Made by a program: the position numbers and the translations under genes. A stretch of 32,737 nt of DNA from Actinomycetes bacterium (GTDB lineage Bacteria > Actinomycetota > Thermoleophilia > Gaiellales > Gaiellaceae), in the NCBI GenBank assembly GCA_030598925.1, contig JAUVPB010000004.1, positions 1 to 32,737 on the forward strand, in the 5' to 3' direction. This document shows, in pieces, positions 21,807 through 31,283 of this stretch; the first letter of the stretch is position 1; each line of letters begins with the position of its first letter. The notes under the pieces are model-generated. The model searched no databases. It was not told where the DNA came from and worked only from the letters and a program-made list of their open reading frames with translations.

Positions 21807-22480
21807 GTGACTGCGAGCGCACACGTGTCGTTCCCGGAGGACGGCGTGGGGCTAGTGCTGATGCGCAACCCTCACGGAGGAGCTTGAGCGCGGGCCCCTC
21901 ATCTCGATCTCGTGCAATCAGGCTCAGGCCTGGGGCGGGGGCGCGGAGATCTCGTGGGCGTGCAACCTCCGCACGGCTGGGCGCTCGGCCACCTACGCGC
22001 AGATCGAAAGCGTTCTCGGCGTGGTGCCTGGAGCGGGCGGAACGGTGCGGTTGGCGAGGCTCGTCGGGCAATCGAAGGCGATGGAGATCTTGCGGGCCGG
22101 AGAGCCTCGCCCGGCAAAGGAGCTGACGCGGGTCGGCCTCGTGAACCGCCTGTGCGAGGACGATGAGCTGCGCGCCAGGACGACCGAATGGGCGGCGCTG
22201 ATCGCGACTCGTCCTCGGAAAGCGTTGCAGGCGTGCAAGAGCGGGATCCTCCAGGCCTGGGACGTCGACTACGAGAACGCGCTGCGTCTCGAGGGCTACA
22301 ACTTCAACTCGACGATGTCTGACGAGACGCTCGAGCGCGTGCTCGCAATCCAGGCCGCGTACGACGCCGGCGGCGACTCGTGGGAGGCGTACGGCCTCGA
22401 ACGAGCGTGGAGTCCCGTCGCGCTGCCGCGCAGCTCTCGCAATGCAGCTCTCCGCGGCAGCTTCCCGACCCCGGCGTCAG
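21807..22480 (+). pseudogene. Enoyl-CoA hydratase/isomerase (crotonase) remnant with internal deletion and frameshift
   Basis: N-terminal fragment VTASAHVSFPEDGVGLVLMRNPHGGA* (21807-21887) in one frame. A different frame continues EELERGPLISISCNQAQAWGGGAEISWACNLRTAGRSATYAQIESVLGVVPGAGGTVRLARLVGQSKAMEILRAGEPRPAKELTRVGLVNRLC.... The early part of the fold, including the first oxyanion-hole strand, is missing. The 3' boundary is uncertain. Confidence 0.78.
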
Positions 22481-23787
22481 GAGTGTGGCCCACTCATGTC
22501 GCTGTCCATTGCGGTCGTCCGCGTCGGCATCTCCACGACCTCCTTCATCTCCGGTGCGTCTTCTTCCATCTCCTCCATGCCGCGGCCATAGCGTTTGGCA
22601 GCTGGGCCTGCGGTCATGCCGTGCAAGAACACACTTAGGAGCACCGTTATGGTCATGACGGCGAAGATCTCGGCTCGCCCGTCCAGCATCGCGTCGTCTT
22701 CGAGCACGACCAGGGCCAGGATGATCGAGGCCAGGCCGCGGGGCCCGAACCATCCGAGAAAGGCGATCGTCCGCGCCTCGAGCCCGGTGCCGATCATCGA
22801 GATCGCGACCGGGAGCATGCGCACGATGGTAAGAGCCAGGAGGGCAAACACGACCATCTGCCACGAGACCTCGGGGATGATCTTGGTCGCGAGTGCGCCG
22901 AAAATGAAGAAGACGGCAAGGCTGAGCAGCTGGCCCTCGTCTTCGGCGAAGTCGGCGACCATCCCGCCGAGGTCGCGAACGGCCGAGCTGGCTGCGAGTC
23001 CAGCGACGAACGCGGCAATGAAGCCGTTGCCGCCGACTACCTCGGCGCTGGCCCAGGCGATCACCGCAAGTGCGGCGATTCCGAGCTGCTGGTAGACGCC
23101 CGCCATCCAGCCGGCTCGGGATGCTGCTTCGATCAGTAGTCCGCCCACGACGCCGACGCCCACTCCAAGCGCAACGCCGTATCCGATCTGCTCAACGGCG
23201 AACCGGATCCAGAAGCCGGTCTCTCCGACGGTCGCCTCGACAGCCGCCAGGGCGATGAATAGCGTGAGAAAGGGCACGGATCCGCCGTCGTTCAGGCCGC
23301 TCTCGACGTTGAGTGCTTCGCGTATCCGAACTGGTATCAGCCGGCTCGATACGACGACCTGGCCGAGCGCGGCGTCGGTTGGCGCGAGCACCGCACCAAC
23401 GATCGCGGCCTCCCAGATGGTCAGGCCAGCGAGCAGCACCCCGGCCAACACGGCACCAAGCGCAATGGTGAGCGGTAGCCCGATCACGAGCAGCCGGCCA
23501 GGCAGCTCCGCGTTTCCGCGCAGCACGCGCAGGTTCATTCTCGCGGCATCGGCAAAGAGCAGCAGGACCAGCGTGAGCTCGAAGAACGTGAGCACGAACT
23601 CGTTGCCGATCGCGAACTCATACGACCCCTCGTGCAGCTCCAGGCCGAAGTCGACAACGCCGGACCAGCCGAGCAGGAGGCCCGCGCCGACGAACACCAT
23701 CGGCGCAGTGACCGCGGTGCCCGCAACGCGCCGCGAGACCAATCCGTACAGGACGATGATCGCCGCGATGATCCCTAGCTCAACCAT
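22477..23787 (-). CDS. Cation:proton antiporter (CPA1/NhaP-like Na+/H+ exchanger)
   Basis: ~430 aa polytopic membrane protein: AAIVGAVLAPTDAALGQVVVSSRLIPVRIREALNVESGLNDGGSVPFLTLF is typical of CPA1 exchangers; also IAFLGWFGPRGLASIILALVVLE. Start trimmed to ATG at 23785-23787. Confidence 0.9.
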   Translation of the reverse strand: MVELGIIAAIIVLYGLVSRRVAGTAVTAPMVFVGAGLLLGWSGVVDFGLELHEGSYEFAIGNEFVLTFFELTLVLLLFADAARMNLRVLRGNAELPGRLLVIGLPLTIALGAVLAGVLLAGLTIWEAAIVGAVLAPTDAALGQVVVSSRLIPVRIREALNVESGLNDGGSVPFLTLFIALAAVEATVGETGFWIRFAVEQIGYGVALGVGVGVVGGLLIEAASRAGWMAGVYQQLGIAALAVIAWASAEVVGGNGFIAAFVAGLAASSAVRDLGGMVADFAEDEGQLLSLAVFFIFGALATKIIPEVSWQMVVFALLALTIVRMLPVAISMIGTGLEARTIAFLGWFGPRGLASIILALVVLEDDAMLDGRAEIFAVMTITVLLSVFLHGMTAGPAAKRYGRGMEEMEEDAPEMKEVVEMPTRTTAMDSDMSGPHS

Positions 23788-23927
23788 GGTCCACCGGGCT
23801 CGTGGGGCTTCGCCATCAGGGCGTGATTCTGCCGCATCGGTCGTCGGGCAGGCCGGGCCGGAGTCAAAGGGGCGGGCCCGGCCCGAGTCAAGGGCCAGGC
23901 CCAGCCTCGCTGCTAGCCTGTCGCGCG

Positions 23928-24857
23928 GTGTCGGCTGCCCAGCGCACACTTGTCACCGGCGGGGCCGGGTTCATCGGCTCGCACGTCGTCGATCTGTTGC
24001 TGGCAGAAGCGCACGATGTGCTCGTCGTCGACGACCTGTCGGCTGGGAGCGAGGCGAACGTGAGCGATCGTGCGGCGTTTACGCGCCTCGACATCCGGGA
24101 CGCCGTGGCCCTCGCGGCACTCGCGGCCGAGTTCGCGCCGACCGGTGTTTGCCACCTCGCTGCGCAGGCGAGCGTCACGGCGTCGGTTCGGGATCCCGGC
24201 CACGACCTCGCGGTCAACGTCCTGGGCACGCTCAACGTGCTGGAGATCGCGAGAACGAGTGGTGCGCCGGTCGTTTTCGCGTCGACCGGGGGCGCGCTCT
24301 ACGGTGACGACGCGCCGCTTCCGACGACCGAATCGTACGCACCCGAGCCTCTCTCGCCCTATGGGGCCGCGAAGCTCGCTGGCGAGGCGTACGTTGCGAC
24401 GTGGTCTCGCTTGCACGGCCTCGCCAATGTGATCCTGCGGCTGGGCAACGTCTACGGGCCCAGGCAGGACGCGCACGGGGAGGCGGGTGTCGTCGCGATC
24501 TTCTCGGAGCTGCTTAGAGGCGCGAAGCAGCCGACGGTCTACGGCGACGGCACGCAGACACGGGACTACATCTACGTCGCCGACGTCGCGGGCGCCTTCG
24601 TGGCGGCGCTGGCGGCCGGAAAATCCGGAGTCTTCAACGTGGGCACAGGCGTCGAAACCGACGTCCTCACGTTGCTCGCCCACCTTCAGGATGCCGCGGA
24701 CACCGCGATCGAGCCGGCGCTCGCGCCGCTTCGACCCGGTGAGCTCCGCCGGAGCGCCCTCGACTCCTCGGCGCTCACGCGTGCCCTGGGCTGGCGGCCG
24801 GAGTTCGATGTGGGTCGCGGCCTCGCGACCACGTACCGTTACTACGCTGACGCGTGA
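23928..24857 (+). CDS. NAD-dependent epimerase/dehydratase (UDP-glucose 4-epimerase-like extended SDR)
   Basis: TLVTGGAGFIGSHVVDLLL (GxxGxxG), FASTGGALYGDDAPLPTTESYAPEPLSPYGAAKLAGEAY (YxxxK), LRLGNVYGPRQD, YGDGTQTRDYIYVADVAGAFVAAL, FNVGTG. Confidence 0.9.
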   Translation: MSAAQRTLVTGGAGFIGSHVVDLLLAEAHDVLVVDDLSAGSEANVSDRAAFTRLDIRDAVALAALAAEFAPTGVCHLAAQASVTASVRDPGHDLAVNVLGTLNVLEIARTSGAPVVFASTGGALYGDDAPLPTTESYAPEPLSPYGAAKLAGEAYVATWSRLHGLANVILRLGNVYGPRQDAHGEAGVVAIFSELLRGAKQPTVYGDGTQTRDYIYVADVAGAFVAALAAGKSGVFNVGTGVETDVLTLLAHLQDAADTAIEPALAPLRPGELRRSALDSSALTRALGWRPEFDVGRGLATTYRYYADA

Positions 24858-24897
24858 CACAGGGCGGCGAGAACCAGCCGCACGCTGGTCAACACCG

Positions 24898-26100
24898 ATG
24901 AAGATCCTGTTCGCCGACACGTTCCCGGAGTCACAACTCGAGCAGCTGCACGCACGCGGCTACACGTGCGAGCTTCGCGCTGAGCTGACGCCCGCCTCCC
25001 TGCGTGAGGCCGTCGTAGGTTTCGACGTTCTGGTCGTTCGAAGCACGCCCGTCGAGCGAACGGTGCTCGAAGCGTCGGGGCTCCGGATGGTCATCCGGGC
25101 CGGCGCGGGCTACAACACGATCGACGTGGCCGCGGCTTCGGACAGCGGCATCTACGTCTGCAACGTTCCCGGCAAGAACGCGGTTGCGGTTGCCGAGCTT
25201 GCGTTCGGACTTCTGCTCGCAATCGATCGCAACATCCCAGACAACGTCGCTGATCTGCGTGCAGGTCGCTGGAACAAGGCGCGGTATCAGAAGGCGGCGG
25301 GTCTGCTCGGCCAGCGGGTCGGCGTCGTCGGTCTTGGCGCGGTCGGTCTCGAGTTCGCAGAGCGCGCGTGCGCCTTCGGGATGGAGGTGCACGCCGTCGA
25401 GGGTCCAACGCGGGCGCCGGCCACCCAGGCTCGCCTCGACGCGATCGGTGTCACGTACCGCCCGGATCTCGCGACGTTGGCCGCGACCTGTGACGTGCTT
25501 TCCTTCCACGTGCCCGCCGTCGCAAGCACCCGGGGGCTGGTCGGAGAGGAGCTCCTGGGTCACGTCCGGCCGGGTGGGGTGATCATCAACACCTCGCGCG
25601 GCGACGTTGTCGATGAACCGGCGCTGCTGGCGGCAATCGAGAGCAAGGATCTTCGCGCTGGTCTCGACGTCTATTGCAACGAGCCGGCTGAAGGTGAGGC
25701 CGAGCTTGTCTCCGAGCTCGCCCAGCACCCGCGTGTCTACGGGACGCACCACATCGGCGCGTCGACCGAGCAGGCGCAGCGCGCGATCGCGGATGCGGTG
25801 GTCGAGATGCTGATCGCGTTCGAGGCCGGTGACGTGAGAAACGCTGTCAACCTCGATCCGCTGCGCGGCTCCTCCACCCTCGTGGTGCGCCACGACAATC
25901 GAGTCGGTGTGCTCGCCGCCGTGCTCCGGGCGCTCCGGAGCGCTGGCATCAACGTCGAGCAGATGGAGAACCGCATCTTCTCGGGTGGCAACGCCGCTGC
26001 CGCAACGATTCAGATCAGGGGCACCGTTGACGAAGATCTCCGCTCCGAGCTCGAAGGCCTCGATCAGGTGATCGGGATCTCGATCGAGCAACGGCGGTAG
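24898..26100 (+). CDS. serA: D-3-phosphoglycerate dehydrogenase-like 2-hydroxyacid dehydrogenase with C-terminal ACT-like domain
   Basis: MKILFADTFPESQLEQL..., VIRAGAGYNTIDV, VCNVPGKNAVAVAELAFGLLLAIDRNI, VGVVGLGAVGLEFAERA, VIINTSRGDVVDEPAL, HHIGASTEQAQ; ACT-like tail LVVRHDNRVGVLAAVLRALRSAGINVEQMENRIFSGG. Sits immediately upstream of serC. Confidence 0.88.
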   Translation: MKILFADTFPESQLEQLHARGYTCELRAELTPASLREAVVGFDVLVVRSTPVERTVLEASGLRMVIRAGAGYNTIDVAAASDSGIYVCNVPGKNAVAVAELAFGLLLAIDRNIPDNVADLRAGRWNKARYQKAAGLLGQRVGVVGLGAVGLEFAERACAFGMEVHAVEGPTRAPATQARLDAIGVTYRPDLATLAATCDVLSFHVPAVASTRGLVGEELLGHVRPGGVIINTSRGDVVDEPALLAAIESKDLRAGLDVYCNEPAEGEAELVSELAQHPRVYGTHHIGASTEQAQRAIADAVVEMLIAFEAGDVRNAVNLDPLRGSSTLVVRHDNRVGVLAAVLRALRSAGINVEQMENRIFSGGNAAAATIQIRGTVDEDLRSELEGLDQVIGISIEQRR

Positions 26101-26127
26101 CGTCGACTCCGTACGCTGAAGGGCTCG

Positions 26128-27207
26128 ATGGCCGTCTTCAACTTCTCCGCCGGTCCCTCCACTCTGCCACGCTCGGTGCTCGAGGAGGCGCGCGACGAGC
26201 TCGTCGACTACGGCGGCAGCGGCGCGTCGCTGGTCGAGCTGAGCCACCGCGGGCCTGAGTACACAGCCGTGCACGAAGACGCCATCGCGCTCGCGCGCAG
26301 CGTCTTCAGCGTTCCCGAAGATTTCGCCGTGCTCTTCCTGCAGGGAGGGGCAACGCTTCAGTTCTCGATGGTGCCGATGAACTTCCTCGGCGAGGGCCGA
26401 TCGGCCGCGTACGTCATCTCGGGAGCCTGGGCCAAGAAGGCCTTCGCCGACGCCCAGCTCTACGGCACCGCGTATGGGGCGTGGGACGGAGACCGCGGCG
26501 GCTACGACCGGATGCCGCGCCCCGAGGAGCTCGAGCTGGCTCCAGACACGCGCTACCTCCATGTGACGTCGAACGAGACGATCGGTGGGATTCAAATGTT
26601 CGATTGGCCCGAGGCGGGCGCCCCTCTCATCGCCGACATGTCCTCGGACGTGATGAGCCGACCCATCCCCTGGCGGTTATTCGACCTCGTGTACGCAGGT
26701 GCGCAGAAGAACCTCGGCCCGGCGGGCGCGTCGATCGTGTTCGTTCGCGAGGCCGCGCTCGAGTCGACGAACCGCGAGCTTGGCGCCTACCTGCGCTACG
26801 ACCTGCACCGCGACGGCAATTCGCTCTTCAACACGCCGCCTGTCTTCTCGATCTGGCTGATCGGCAAGGTGCTGCGGCGGTTGGTCGAGCAGGGCGGGCT
26901 GGCTGCCGTCGCGACGCTCGGACGCCGCAAGGCGGCCCTGCTCTATGACGCAATCGACGGAAGCGGCGGCTTTTACACGAGCCCTGTTCAGCGTGACAGC
27001 CGCTCGCTGATGAATGTCGTGTTCAACGTCCCTGGTGAGCAGCTCGAGCAACGGTTCCTGTCTGCTTGCAGCGATGTTGGACTCGTGGGTCTCAAGGGCC
27101 ATCGAAGCGTCGGGGGCGTACGGGCATCGCTCTACAACGCGATGCCGCTCGAGGGTGTCGAGGCGCTCGTTGCGGTCATGTCCGAGTTCCAGGCCGAGAA
27201 CTCGTGA
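26128..27207 (+). CDS. serC: Phosphoserine aminotransferase
   Basis: MAVFNFSAGPSTLPRSVLEEARDELVDYGGSGASLVELSHRGPEY, LFLQGGATLQFSMVPMNFL, YAGAQKNLGPAGASIVFVRE (PLP Lys), GHRSVGGVRASLYNAMPLEGVEALVAVM. Confidence 0.96.
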   Translation: MAVFNFSAGPSTLPRSVLEEARDELVDYGGSGASLVELSHRGPEYTAVHEDAIALARSVFSVPEDFAVLFLQGGATLQFSMVPMNFLGEGRSAAYVISGAWAKKAFADAQLYGTAYGAWDGDRGGYDRMPRPEELELAPDTRYLHVTSNETIGGIQMFDWPEAGAPLIADMSSDVMSRPIPWRLFDLVYAGAQKNLGPAGASIVFVREAALESTNRELGAYLRYDLHRDGNSLFNTPPVFSIWLIGKVLRRLVEQGGLAAVATLGRRKAALLYDAIDGSGGFYTSPVQRDSRSLMNVVFNVPGEQLEQRFLSACSDVGLVGLKGHRSVGGVRASLYNAMPLEGVEALVAVMSEFQAENS

Positions 27208-28460
27208 CGGGCAAAGGCGGCGCACTCGCCGCATCGGTCAGAGCGACCGCTGCGTACCTACCGCGACCCGGGCTCGCCGCAACCGTCCTGGCGCCGCCAT
27301 ACGACGATCCGGCCGCGCCGTCGGCGGGCGGGGACGACGCGGGCAACCCGCTGGGGTTCCTCAATGAGCTCCGCTCGGAGATCGATGCTCCGCAGCACAC
27401 GGACGCTCGCAGACAGGAGATGCTCGCGGAGACTGTCACGCAACTCCACGCGCTGCTGGACAGCGAGGTCTTCGACCTCTATGGACCGCCGGCGTTCTTC
27501 GTGTGTCGGCTCGCGCTGGACGGCCACGTTCAAACAGGGATCGTCGCCGATGTCGCGCTCGACGCCTACGACCGTGGCCTCGTCAAGGTTCACGAGCTGA
27601 CGCGCAGGGGGCAGGAGGACAGGCTTATGGAGTACATGAGCGCCGTCCGCGCGAGCTTCCTTCCCGTTTTCCTGATCCACCGACCCGCTGTGTCGGTGGA
27701 CGCCGTGATCGCCGACATCGTCGACCGCTCTCCGACGATCGACGTCGAGACCGAGGATGGCCTGCTCCTGACCGTGTGGGCCGTCAGCGATCCCGCCGAG
27801 GTCGCCGTCGTACAAGCCGCGTTGGGTGAGCTCGACGCTCTCTACGTGGCCGACGGCCACCATCGCACGGCCGCCGCGTCGAGATTCGCTGCCGCCTGCG
27901 TGGACGCCAACCCCGACCATCGCGGCGACGAGCCCTACTCACACATGCTCGCGGTCCTGTTCTCGTCGGACCAGCTGGTCATCCAACCGTACGACCGGTG
28001 CGTCACCAGCATCGGCGAGCGATCGCCCGAGGAGCTCCTGCACCAGCTGCGCATGACGTTCGCCGTGGAGGAGCTACAGGTCGTGCCGCGAGCTCCGGAG
28101 GCAGGTGAGTACCTGATGCGGCTAGCGAACCACTGGTACCGGGTCACCGCGCCCCACGACCTTCGTGATCAGCCCGGCGTGGCCGGCCTCGACGTCAGCA
28201 TCCTGCACGACCAGGTGATTGGCCCGGTCCTCGGGATCGAGGATCTGCGGACCGATCCGAGAATCGAGTTCGTGCCGGGCACGAGAGGCGCGGACGAGCT
28301 GGCGCGCCTCTGTCGTGGCCCCCTCGCAGTGAGCTTCGCGCTCCACCCGATGTCTCTTCCCGAGCTGATGGAAGTCGCCGATCGGGGCGAGCTCCTACCG
28401 CCCAAGTCGACCTACTTCGTGCCGAAGTTGCGCTCGGGTCTCATCGTGCGGCTGCTCTGA
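27204..28460 (+). CDS. DUF1015-family protein, serA-serC associated
   Basis: VTGKGGALAASVRATAAYLPRPGLAATVLAPPYDD, LYVADGHHRTAAASRFAAAC and C-terminal MEVADRGELLPPKSTYFVPKLRSGLIVRLL match DUF1015. GTG start overlaps the serC stop (GTGA). Confidence 0.85.
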   Translation: MTGKGGALAASVRATAAYLPRPGLAATVLAPPYDDPAAPSAGGDDAGNPLGFLNELRSEIDAPQHTDARRQEMLAETVTQLHALLDSEVFDLYGPPAFFVCRLALDGHVQTGIVADVALDAYDRGLVKVHELTRRGQEDRLMEYMSAVRASFLPVFLIHRPAVSVDAVIADIVDRSPTIDVETEDGLLLTVWAVSDPAEVAVVQAALGELDALYVADGHHRTAAASRFAAACVDANPDHRGDEPYSHMLAVLFSSDQLVIQPYDRCVTSIGERSPEELLHQLRMTFAVEELQVVPRAPEAGEYLMRLANHWYRVTAPHDLRDQPGVAGLDVSILHDQVIGPVLGIEDLRTDPRIEFVPGTRGADELARLCRGPLAVSFALHPMSLPELMEVADRGELLPPKSTYFVPKLRSGLIVRLL

Positions 28461-28501
28461 GCCTGACCGTCACGTTCCGGGCTCTGCGAGAATCAGCTCG
28501 C

Positions 28502-29116
28502 ATGTGGTCCGAGTTCGAGCTCGTCGGTGAGACCGTGCGGCTGCGGCCGCTTGTGCACGGCGACATCGACGCCCTCGTCGCTGCCGGAACTGAGTCGCGG
28601 GAGCACTACGGCTACACGATCGTGCCCGATGGGACCCAGCCGGCTCGGGCCTACGTCGACCACGCCCGGCGCATGACCGAGTCCGGCGCTCGGCTGGTGC
28701 TCGCGACGATCTGGAACGATCGGATCGTCGGCAGCACGAGCTTCATCGGCATGGAGCCGTGGCCGTGGCCGGCCCGGAGTCCGTTGCAGCGGGAAGGTCG
28801 GCCAGACTCGGTCGAGATCGGTGCCACGTGGCTCGCCGCATCCGCACAGCGCACCCGGTGCAACACGGAGGCGAAGTTCCTGATGCTCACGCATGCGTTC
28901 GACGTGTGGGACGTGCACGCCGTTCGCTTCCGCACCGATGAGCGAAACGAGCGGTCGCGCCGCGGCATCGAGCGTCTCGGCGCGACGCTGGAAGGCGTGA
29001 TTCGTGCAGACTATCCCGCGCAGGATGGGCGGCCCCGCAACTCTGCCAGCTACTCGATCGTCAAGGACGAATGGCCGGCCGTCGCGGAGCGCCTTCGCCA
29101 GCGCCTCGCGTCCTAG
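28502..29116 (+). CDS. GNAT N-acetyltransferase (RimJ/RimL-like)
   Basis: ELVGETVRLRPLVHGDIDALVAAG, VEIGATWLAASAQRTRCNTEAKFLMLTHAFDVWDVHAVRFRTDERNERSRRGIERLGATLEGVIRAD is characteristic of RimJ/RimL-type GNATs. Confidence 0.88.
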   Translation: MWSEFELVGETVRLRPLVHGDIDALVAAGTESREHYGYTIVPDGTQPARAYVDHARRMTESGARLVLATIWNDRIVGSTSFIGMEPWPWPARSPLQREGRPDSVEIGATWLAASAQRTRCNTEAKFLMLTHAFDVWDVHAVRFRTDERNERSRRGIERLGATLEGVIRADYPAQDGRPRNSASYSIVKDEWPAVAERLRQRLAS

Positions 29117-29225
29117 CGCGCGAACTAGGCAGGGCGCACGCGGACGAGGCAGGGCTGCGAACTGGGCAACCCGCGGTCGCGTAATGTTCGATATGCAGAA
29201 CCGGCCGAGTTGGTACGGTCGCTGA

Positions 29226-29702
29226 GTGGACACCGCGTCGCTAGATGGAGGTGGAACGGTGGAGACGATCGTTGTTGGGGTCGACGGTTCGTCGGGCGCT
29301 GATCAGGCCGTGCGGTTCGCTGCGGACGAAGCGCGCTTGCGGGGCGCTTTGCTGCGACTCGTCACCGCATGGCATGTGCCGGCCGTGGCGTATGGAGGTA
29401 TTGGGGTCGCGGTGGTCGACGCTGGAGCCGAGTACGAGGAGGAGGCCAAGCGCTCACTCGAGGGCAAGGTGGAGCGGCTCGCCTCGGAGCTGGAGGGGAT
29501 CCAACTCGAGCAGGTGGTCCGGGAGGGTCGGGCCGCGAGTGCTCTCGTGGAGGAGGCGGCAGATGCGGACCTCCTCGTGGTGGGCTCCCGTGGGCATGGC
29601 GGGTTCATCGGCTTGTTGATCGGCTCGGTCTCGAGCGAGTGCGCGCACCACGCGCCGTGCCCGGTCGTGATCGTTCCGCCCCTCGAGTCCAGCGACGACT
29701 GA
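29226..29702 (+). CDS. Universal stress protein (UspA family)
   Basis: VETIVVGVDGSSGADQAVRFAADEARLRGALLRLVTAWH and ATP-binding G-x2-G-x9-GS motif GSRGHGGFIGLLIGSVSSECAHHAPCPVVIV. A GTG at 29259 is an alternative start. Confidence 0.92.
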   Translation: MDTASLDGGGTVETIVVGVDGSSGADQAVRFAADEARLRGALLRLVTAWHVPAVAYGGIGVAVVDAGAEYEEEAKRSLEGKVERLASELEGIQLEQVVREGRAASALVEEAADADLLVVGSRGHGGFIGLLIGSVSSECAHHAPCPVVIVPPLESSDD

Positions 29703-29806
29703 GCACGCAGCCGCGTCGAGCCCCCCAAGCAGCCACGCTCACTACCCCGCTGGATGGCTTCGATGATGTTGACCCGGAACGCTCGCCGGGCGACCGCGAC
29801 GAGTAG

Positions 29807-31255
29807 CTAGCTCGTCTCGCCGAACAGGTTCGCGTATTGCTCGAGGTGCCTGTCGCCAAGGAGTTCGGATACCGCTCGGTCCCGGGCGCTGCGGCCCAGC
29901 GTCTCGGCGAGGTCGCCGTCTCTCAGGAGGGTCTCGATATTCGCCGCGAATCCGGCGAGATCTCTCGGGTCGTCGATCAGAAGCCCATGTACGCCGTGGC
30001 TGATCTGATCCACGATGCCGCCCACCGCGCTGGCCGCGATCGGTCGTGCCTTCCACATGGCTTCAGCAACCGTCAGTCCGAAGCCTTCGGCGACGCTCTT
30101 CTGAGCGATCACAGAAGCGTGCGCTGGAGTGCGTTGACGATTGCGGCGGCCTCGTCCGGGTCAACCATCGGCACGCGCGGGAGGCGGACACGGTTTCTGG
30201 CCTCCAGCGGAAGCGCGCGCCAGCGTGCCGCACAGTCATCGAAAACCTTCGCCGCCTCGGGGTCGTCCGTCACGCCGGCCACGGCCGGGCCCGCGAGGAC
30301 GAGGTGGGCGCCCAGCTGCGGGTCGACGTGTTCGGCGAAGGCTTCCATCACGCCGGGCATGTCCTTCATCTCGTCCCAGCGGGAGACCTGGGCGACAAGG
30401 GGGGCGTGCAGCGCCGGTGGCGGTCCGCTTCGCAACACGTCAACCCGGCGCCGGATCTCGCCGGGCGATCCGTCGCGCCGGGCGAAGGGAACGACGGGCG
30501 CAGCATCTGAGCCCTCGAGGAGACCGACGTAGCCGAGGACCAGCCGAACATTGCGAGCCGACATCGGCTGATTCTTCGCCGAGAAAGGATCGATCGACGG
30601 CGGGATCACATGGAGGCGTGCGTCGTCGACCCATGGCGGCGCGAACGAGGCGCGCGTGAACACGAACGCGTCGAACTCCTCGACGTACGGGCGGATGAAC
30701 TCCCAGCACCGCCGTGTCCATTCGTTGGGCGCGTCGACGCCGATGTGGCAGCGCCATACGACCTGTGCTCCAGCAGATCGGAGCGCGCTGGCGGTACCGG
30801 CAGTTTGCGGGTCGTGGAGCAGAACGAACTCGCCCGGAGCGACCAGTGATACGAGCGCGTCGCTATTCCATCGTAGGACGCTCTCATAGTGGCTTCGCTC
30901 ACCGACTCCAAGATCGCCGCCGTCGCCGGGCGAGCCGTAGAGGCCGTTGTGAATCCGCTTGGTGACTGCGAAGAACTCGGGTCTCCTTCGATCACAAGCC
31001 AACGCGTAGCGACGCCGGCGCCGCGCGCATACGCGAGCAGGGTCTGCAGCATCTCGGCCACGCCGCCACCGACGGCGGTCGAGTTGACGTTGAAGACAAC
31101 GCGGCCGTCGAGCGCGCTGCGTGATGCTTCGGCGACCGCCTCGAATGGGCCATTCGTTCCGGGCCGATCAGCGGCTCGGGCCGTGCAGGGTCGAGCGCCT
31201 GGATCTCGACGTCCTGGATCGTCGCGGTGTGCGGTGTGCGGGCCGGTCCGGTCAC
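29807..31255 (-). pseudogene. TreT/trehalose-synthase-type glycosyltransferase interrupted by three frameshifts
   Basis: Four consecutive frame segments of one protein: TATIQDVEIQALDPARPEPLIGPERMAH / FEAVAEASRSALDGRVVFNVNSTAVGGGVAEMLQTLLAYARGAGVATRWLVIEGD / PEFFAVTKRIHNGLYG...LVAQVSRWDEMKDMPGVMEAF...VNALQR / ASVIAQKSVAEGFGLTVAEAMWKARPIAASAVGGIVDQI...LGDRHLEQYANLFGETS*. Confidence 0.85.
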
Positions 31256-31283
31256 GCGCCCGAGAGCGCGCGAGACGGAATAC

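Noticed and set aside
23255-24307. 350-aa plus-strand ORF
   Set aside because: Ser/Arg-rich, spans antiporter antisense and then the epimerase in the wrong frame.
24931-26595. 554-aa minus-strand ORF
   Set aside because: Fully antisense to convincing serA and serC; composition is typical of spurious GC-rich antisense frames.
29120-29175. Imperfect direct repeat gcgaactaggcagggcg / gcgaactgggcaacccg upstream of the universal stress gene
   Set aside because: Only two imperfect copies in GC-rich intergenic sequence; insufficient for a repeat-family or regulatory call.
29796-29820. Short hairpin GACGAG-TAGCTAG-CTCGTC as a terminator
   Set aside because: Only a 6-bp stem and no U-tract on either strand.
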